Source: Devosia sp. (GTDB taxonomy: Bacteria > Pseudomonadota > Alphaproteobacteria > Rhizobiales > Devosiaceae). Taken from it: a stretch of 10,709 nucleotides of DNA. The notes below the pieces were generated by a model. That model was not told the origin of the DNA. It did not search any database and was given only the letters and a program-made list of their open reading frames with translations. Made by a program: the position numbers and the translations under genes. Of the stretch, positions 6,899-10,709 are shown one piece after another (within the stretch, counting starts at the first letter, position 1; each line of letters opens with the position of its first letter). The stretch lies in the NCBI GenBank assembly GCA_028290245.1, contig JAQGKG010000207.1, positions 1 to 10,709 on the forward strand. The letters are read 5' to 3'.

Positions 6899-8118
6899 TC
6901 AGCGCCTGTATTGTCGCTCCGAGGCGATCAAGAAGCCAGCCGTATGAATACAGAGTGGCACTGCTCCGGCCAGACACAACACTCCGCATGCCGCAAAAAG
7001 CGAAAGATAGCCGAACTGCTCGGCCCAAATGCCTGTTGCAAGGCCCGAAATCAAAAGGCCTGCACTAGCAGAATTGCCAAATAGCGCCGCGGCCGTGCCT
7101 GCACGGCCAGGCAGCAGGTCTCGCAGGTATGCCATGCCGACAATACTCACTATCGCGATGCCGACTGCCCTGAGAAGTTGGCCGACGTAAAACGCCCACA
7201 GGGAGGGCCAAACAATCGGAAGGGCAAAATAGGCCGCAAAGATCGCAAAGCCGAAAAGCCGAAAAGCAGGAGCAATCGGCTCGGACCTGCAGCTGGCCTG
7301 ATCACGAAAATGCCCATGACGATGACTTCCAGCACAGCGCACAAGCTGAATAACAGGCCGACATCGGTAGCTGAACCGAACTCCCGTGCAACCAGGATCG
7401 ACAGTGCGTTTGACCCGGCGAACATCGCAGTGTGATAGGCGGTTAAGGCAATCACTATGGGCGCTGTTGAACTCAGCACACCCAGATCGATCGGGTCTCG
7501 TTCCGATAACGCGGGTAACACCTTCAGGCCACCAATCACAACAACGGCCAAAGCTGAGCCGGCTAGAGCTCCTGCAATCAGATAAACCCCTTCTATGGTC
7601 CACCATGCGACAATCGCCGCTCCTAACGCGGGGCCAACTGCCCAGCTGAGTGAACCTCCCATGCGCAGGGCGGCCATGCCGCTGGATATCACTGCATCGT
7701 TTGCCCCGTCCAAATAGCCTCTGGCGATCGCAAAGAGCAGCGCATAGGATGCGGAGCTGACCCCAAGGAACACAGCTGCGTTCAGCCACAACATCCAAGG
7801 TTCCCGCAGGATCGCGCAGAGACCAAACCCCAAAACCTTCGCCGCCAAGGATAGAATTAGTGGCCAAACGACCGGCTTCCGATCATGAAGATGGCCGAAA
7901 ATCGTGCTTGCCGCGATGCCGGATATGGCCGACAGAGTCAGAAAAGCGCCAAGCTCAAAGGGGCTCAGGCCGATGGTCTCGATTGCAAGTAAAGCGATGT
8001 AGCTGAACCCCAACGCCTCGGCGAGTATCGCGAGCACGACAGCGACGAATGCGGGAACAAAGAGGGGAATGCTCAGCAGCTTGCGTGCTTCGCCGAAACT
8101 AGATTGGCTGGGCGCCAT
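6899..8118 (-). pseudogene. MFS sugar-efflux transporter (SET family-like), frameshifted by an 8-bp duplication
   Basis: Two overlapping minus-strand frames make one MFS protein. The N-terminal frame (8118 to about 7259) contains about eight membrane segments, the loop GHLHDRKPVV between TM2 and TM3, and LRMGGSLSWAVGPALGAA. The C-terminal frame (about 7258 to 6899) contains YVGQLLRAVGIAIVSIVG, then YLRDLLPGRAGTAAALFGN, which matches the SetA/SetB sugar-efflux pattern (QDLMPGxAGSA). The junction holds two tandem copies of CTTTTCGG (minus strand; 7251-7266). Removing one copy restores one uninterrupted frame of 403 residues, normal for the family. As it stands, translation runs into an unrelated tail and stops at 7150, losing about the last four membrane segments. 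The ATG at 8118 is preferred because CGGAG lies six bases before it; an ATG at 8124 is the alternative. Substrate unknown, probably a sugar or drug exported with proton exchange. Confidence 0.85.
7251..7266. repeat. 8-bp tandem duplication (CCGAAAAG x2) that breaks the MFS frame
   Basis: On the + strand CCGAAAAG occurs twice in a row, preceded by GCAAAG and followed by C. On the coding strand this is CTTTTCGG-CTTTTCGG-CTTTGCG. The extra copy shifts the frame within a membrane segment: with one copy the residues read LLLLFGFAIFAAYF, with two they read LLLLFGFSALRSL. The total span of 8124 to 6899 is 1226 bp, and 1226 minus 8 equals 1218, exactly 406 codons including the stop. The duplication alone therefore explains the disruption. 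Confidence 0.93.
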
Positions 8119-8124
8119 GGGCAT

Positions 8125-8571
8125 CTCCGAAGGTAACGGGGTGATGGAGTACCAGGTATTTGGCGGGACGCTAGCGGCAGCGTCATTCGCTTGGCCGTAC
8201 TACGCTTCAGCCCGGACCAAACTATGTGATCAGTCATCCGAGAGGGTTGAATGCTGTCCGCTTTAATGGCACAAAAAGTAACCGCTGGCAGATGATTTCC
8301 ACGTCGCCACGCGGCGTCCATCGTTCTGAGCCACCGCATCCAGAAGGCGAGTGAAGCCAACCATTTGCCAGCACTGCGCGCACGTGGTCTGAGCGAATGT
8401 CGCTGTCGCCCGCCATAGGTGAAGAGCGGACAGGCTGCACACCACCCTCCTTTCAGAGCGTCCATTTGGTATTCACGCGGAGCAGGGCAGGGCTGGCGAC
8501 CCACCCGCCGTTGGCGTTGTAGGGTGGAGAATGTTGGAAGTGAGGTCGTCTTCCTCCGCCAAATCCTCAAA
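8125..8571. other. Gene-poor stretch upstream of the MFS gene
   Basis: This roughly 450-bp region lies between the MFS start and the terminator of the tonB-family gene. It should hold the MFS promoter, but I see no confident -35/-10 pair. An inverted repeat GACGCT-AGCGGC-AGCGTC (8167-8184) lies about 50 bp before the MFS start and could be an operator or leader hairpin. Overlapping minus-strand frames (8073-8570, 8234-8440, 8263-8445) show no recognisable domain, and no frame runs cleanly through, so they are either non-coding or remains of a decayed gene. Confidence 0.5.
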
Positions 8572-8603
8572 TCAGAAAAGTCAGCGGCATCAAACCTGCC
8601 GCT
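8572..8603 (-). terminator. Rho-independent-type terminator after the tonB-family gene
   Basis: Read on the minus strand, AGCGGCA-GGTTTGA-TGCCGCT forms a perfect 7-bp stem with a 7-nt loop. It is followed by GACTTTTCTGA, a short T-rich stretch. The hairpin begins one base after the TAG stop of the transducer gene, so it ends the tolQ-tolR-tonB-like transcript here. The T-tract is short (four Ts plus interruptions), so termination may be partial. Confidence 0.7.
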
Positions 8604-8604
8604 A

Positions 8605-9612
8605 CTAGCCGCCGAACGCCAGTGGCACGTCGAAGGTCCATGACGATCGTTTGGCGGCGCTTGGAATGACCGGGAAGGGGGCGGCGCGGCTGACGGTGGC
8701 TAGGCCGGCTTGATCGACTGCGCCATTGCCTGATGAGCGGCCGATGCTGAGATCGGTGACCTGGCCGTTGGCGAGGACGGTGAAGCGCACCACGACTTCG
8801 CCGCGGGGGCCGCTGTTGCTGCGCAGGGCGCGGCGCAGTTTGCGTAGGACATCACTGGGATATTTGGCGACCTCGGCATCGCCGCCGTTACCCGAGCCGA
8901 CCTGTTGCGCGGTGCTGCCGGCAGAGGCTGCCGCGTCGGCATCGTTGGCGCCGCCATTGCCGGCGGTGCTCGGGGGCGGTGTGGCGGCCTTGCGTGGGGC
9001 CTGTTGCTGCGGCTTCGGCGTTGGCTGGGCCTTTGGATAGGTCGGCGTGCCGGTGCGCGGCCGGGTCAGGGTCTGGGGAACTGGCGCCATTTTTACATCT
9101 TCGCTGCTGACGGGCTCGATCGCCTCGGAGGGTGTCGCAGCGACCGGCTGGCTGGTCAGGGTGCTGACAGCCGTCGAACTCAGCGCCGCAACTTCCGCCG
9201 TTGTCTCGACTGGCGTTGCCGCCTCGGGCTGTGGCTCAACCAACTCTGGCGGCGGTGTTTCGGCAGGCTCCACGGTCTCGGGGGGCAGGGGATATACGGC
9301 GGTTTCGCTGACCGGCTGCTGGATCTCGGGTTCTTCAGTCTTGACGGCTTCGGTAATCGGCTCGACAGTTTCGGACTCAACCGGCTCTAGCACTGGCGTC
9401 GATGCTACGGAACCGGAGGACACCAGATTTGCCGTCGAATCGCTCTGCACCACTTCGGTGGCATTGGCCGAAACCGAAGCCATGGTGACGATGCTGACGC
9501 TGACCGCTTCGGCGGCAGGCGCGTCCTCGGCTTCCGGCCAGGCAAAGCCGACCAGAGCAACGCCGAGCACTGCCGCATGCACCAAAAAAGATCCTGGAAG
9601 AGCGCGACGCAT
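8605..9612 (-). CDS. TonB-family energy transducer (occupies the tolA position)
   Basis: A 335-residue protein that should span the inner membrane once and reach through the periplasm, passing proton-motive energy from the TolQ/TolR motor to the outer membrane. The N-terminus MRRALPGSFLVHAAVLGVALVGF is a signal anchor with a histidine at 12. Residues about 73-180 are rich in Pro, Glu, Val and Thr (EPVE, PETVEP and PPELVEP type motifs); residues about 184-212 are Pro/Lys/Arg/Gln-rich; then a Gly/Ala/Asn linker follows. The C-terminal domain (about 251-332) is TonB_C: YPSDVLRKLRRAL, GEVVVRFTVLANGQV, a GxGAVDQAGLATVSRAAPFP helix, and the last strand WTFDVPLAF. It lacks the long Lys/Ala-rich helix of enterobacterial TolA. 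Its ATG overlaps the tolR stop by one base (TAATG). It may act as TolA or as a TonB for receptors; I cannot decide. Confidence 0.88.
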   Translation of the reverse strand: MRRALPGSFLVHAAVLGVALVGFAWPEAEDAPAAEAVSVSIVTMASVSANATEVVQSDSTANLVSSGSVASTPVLEPVESETVEPITEAVKTEEPEIQQPVSETAVYPLPPETVEPAETPPPELVEPQPEAATPVETTAEVAALSSTAVSTLTSQPVAATPSEAIEPVSSEDVKMAPVPQTLTRPRTGTPTYPKAQPTPKPQQQAPRKAATPPPSTAGNGGANDADAAASAGSTAQQVGSGNGGDAEVAKYPSDVLRKLRRALRSNSGPRGEVVVRFTVLANGQVTDLSIGRSSGNGAVDQAGLATVSRAAPFPVIPSAAKRSSWTFDVPLAFGG

Positions 9613-10055
9613 TAGGGGCTCGACTGCCGCTCGGTGATGAGACCGATCTGGCCATATCCGGCGGCCGACAGGGCACCCATGACTTCCATGATGGCGCCAT
9701 AGGCGGCGGTCGCGTCACCGCGCACGTAAATGCGCTCGTCGGTACCCTCGACTGCAAGGGCTTCCACTGACGAAACAAGGGTTGGCAACGTCACCGCGTC
9801 ACCATCGATGGAGATGGTGCCATCCGGCGTCACGGTGACGGTAATCGGCTTGCGCTCCAGCGGCATCGCCTGCGCCTGGGTCTGGGGCAAGTCGACCGGT
9901 ACGCCCATGGTCATCAGCGGCGCTGCAACCATGAAAACGATCAGCAGCACCAGCATGACGTCTACCATCGGCGTGACATTGATATCGCTGATCGCAGCCT
10001 TGCGAGCCCGGCCGCGACGCCGGCCGCCCTTTGCGCCACCTATCGACATGGCCAT
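9612..10055 (-). CDS. tolR: ExbD/TolR-family protein, TolR type
   Basis: A 147-residue stator subunit of the Tol proton channel. A basic cytoplasmic N-terminus (GGAKGGRRRGRARKAA) is followed by AISDINVTPMVDVMLVLLIV, the family hallmark, with D32 as the membrane aspartate that carries protons. The single membrane segment spans about 31-49. VAAPLMTMGVPVDLPQTQAQ is close to TolR (VGVPIDLPETQA) and unlike ExbD of iron-uptake systems. The periplasmic domain contains ITVTVTPDGTISIDG and IYVRGDATAAYGAIMEVMGAL, then AAGYGQIGLIT, all typical of TolR. The start overlaps the tolQ stop by one base (TGATG); a second ATG two codons on (10049) is an alternative. It is intact and of normal length. TolQR drives outer-membrane constriction at division in other proteobacteria. 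Confidence 0.93.
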   Translation of the reverse strand: MAMSIGGAKGGRRRGRARKAAISDINVTPMVDVMLVLLIVFMVAAPLMTMGVPVDLPQTQAQAMPLERKPITVTVTPDGTISIDGDAVTLPTLVSSVEALAVEGTDERIYVRGDATAAYGAIMEVMGALSAAGYGQIGLITERQSSP

Positions 10056-10709
10056 CAGGCTTTCCCTGCGTCGAGCTGGCGCGACATCATGGCTACCAGC
10101 CGGTCGGCAAAGGCTTCAAGCCGGCCGATCAGCTTGCCGGCGTCGGCATTGAGCTTGTTGTAGGCAATCACCGCGGGAATGGCGGCGAGCAGGCCAAGCG
10201 CCGTCGCCAGCAGGGCTTCGGCGATACCAGGCGCCACGACGGCAAGGCTGGTGTTTTCGGCCGAGGCAATGGCGGTGAAGGCATTCATGATGCCCCAAAC
10301 CGTGCCGAACAGGCCGATAAACGGGCCGGCGCTGCCGATCGTCGCGAGAACACCAAGACTCTTTTCAAGCTCTGCGCTCTGTTCATTGACGGCCAGATCC
10401 AGCGCGATCTCAAGCCGGCTTTGCAGCCCGCCGGAGGTCGCCGCCTGCTGGGCATGGCTCTTGTCCCATTCTTCCATGGCGGCCAAAAACACCGCCGAAA
10501 GCCCGCTTGCGTCGGCGCCGGCGTAATCGCCGCGCAGCTCGGCAAACGGCTTGCCTGAGGCGAAGGCGCGGTCGAATGCTGCCATGTCGCGGCGGGCCTT
10601 GGCATAGGTGGAAACGCGGTTGGCAATGATGGCCCAGCACCAGATCGAGGCCAGCAACAGGCCGATCATGATGGATTTAACGATCCAGTCGGCCTGCAGG
10701 AACAGGGCC
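10055..10709 (-). CDS. tolQ: TolQ proton-channel subunit (MotA/TolQ/ExbB family), 5' end outside the window
   Basis: About 218 residues are visible; the gene continues beyond the right edge. The frame is open through 10709 and reads ALFLQADWIVKSIMIGLLLA, the first membrane segment of TolQ, so the ATG at 10669 is internal and not the start. A cytoplasmic loop follows (RVSTYAKARRDMAAFDRAFASG). Membrane segments 2 and 3 carry the conserved motif region: GVLATIGSAGPFIGLFGTVWG, then VAPGIAEALLATALGLLAAIPAVIAYN. The C-terminus (LEAFADRLVAMMSRQLD) is typical of TolQ. Proton flow through the TolQ/TolR complex powers the transducer encoded next. It is the first visible gene of a three-gene operon, with a one-base overlap to tolR. 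Whether ybgC precedes it, as in many proteobacteria, cannot be seen. Confidence 0.93.
   Translation of the reverse strand, partial: ALFLQADWIVKSIMIGLLLASIWCWAIIANRVSTYAKARRDMAAFDRAFASGKPFAELRGDYAGADASGLSAVFLAAMEEWDKSHAQQAATSGGLQSRLEIALDLAVNEQSAELEKSLGVLATIGSAGPFIGLFGTVWGIMNAFTAIASAENTSLAVVAPGIAEALLATALGLLAAIPAVIAYNKLNADAGKLIGRLEAFADRLVAMMSRQLDAGKA

Noticed and set aside
8073..8570. Minus-strand 165-residue frame upstream of and overlapping the MFS start
   Set aside because: It overlaps the MFS N-terminus in another frame, is rich in Arg and Trp with no domain, and has no ribosome binding site I can support.
9047..9637. Long + strand frame opposite the transducer gene
   Set aside because: It is Ser/Thr/Gly/Ala low-complexity and is explained by the biased composition of the Pro/Glu-rich linker on the real coding strand.

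Overview
The window reads as chromosomal DNA of a GC-rich alphaproteobacterium, most likely a member of the Hyphomicrobiales (Rhizobiales). This rests on codon usage, on the Dpp/Opp-type transporter operon, on the TolQ/TolR sequences and on a secreted orphan protein that resembles small periplasmic proteins of that order. The genus cannot be fixed from this sequence.

Region 1 (1-3873, + strand) is one tightly packed operon. It holds the 3' end of a DppD-type ATPase, a complete DppF-type ATPase, a RidA-family imine/enamine deaminase, a SelA-related PLP enzyme and an IclR-family regulator. Genes overlap by 4 bp or are 8-11 bp apart, and each internal start has a ribosome binding site. My reading is a catabolic module: the ABC importer takes up an amino-containing compound, the PLP enzyme removes the amino group, RidA clears the reactive enamine/imine, and IclR senses the substrate. 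The substrate is unknown; the permeases and binding protein lie upstream of the window.

Region 2 (3874-8604) is an accessory-looking patchwork. A 565-bp gap contains five perfect copies of an 8-bp unit and an IS3-family orfA remnant. Then come a GT22-type (GPI-mannosyltransferase-like) membrane protein and a small secreted protein, both on +. A minus-strand sugar-efflux (SET) type MFS gene follows, broken by an exact 8-bp tandem duplication: removing one copy restores a single 403-405-residue reading frame. About 480 bp upstream of it has no convincing gene, but carries the terminator of the next operon.

Region 3 (8605-10709, - strand) is a three-gene energy-transduction operon: tolQ (5' end outside the window), tolR and a TonB-family transducer with a Pro/Glu-rich linker. 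Each junction overlaps by one base. The expected tolB-pal genes do not follow; a hairpin with a T-rich tract ends the operon directly.

The points most worth a second look are the PLP-lyase/RidA/peptide-importer operon, the 8-bp duplication in the MFS gene, the GT22 enzyme beside IS debris, and the TolQR motor paired with a TonB-type transducer.
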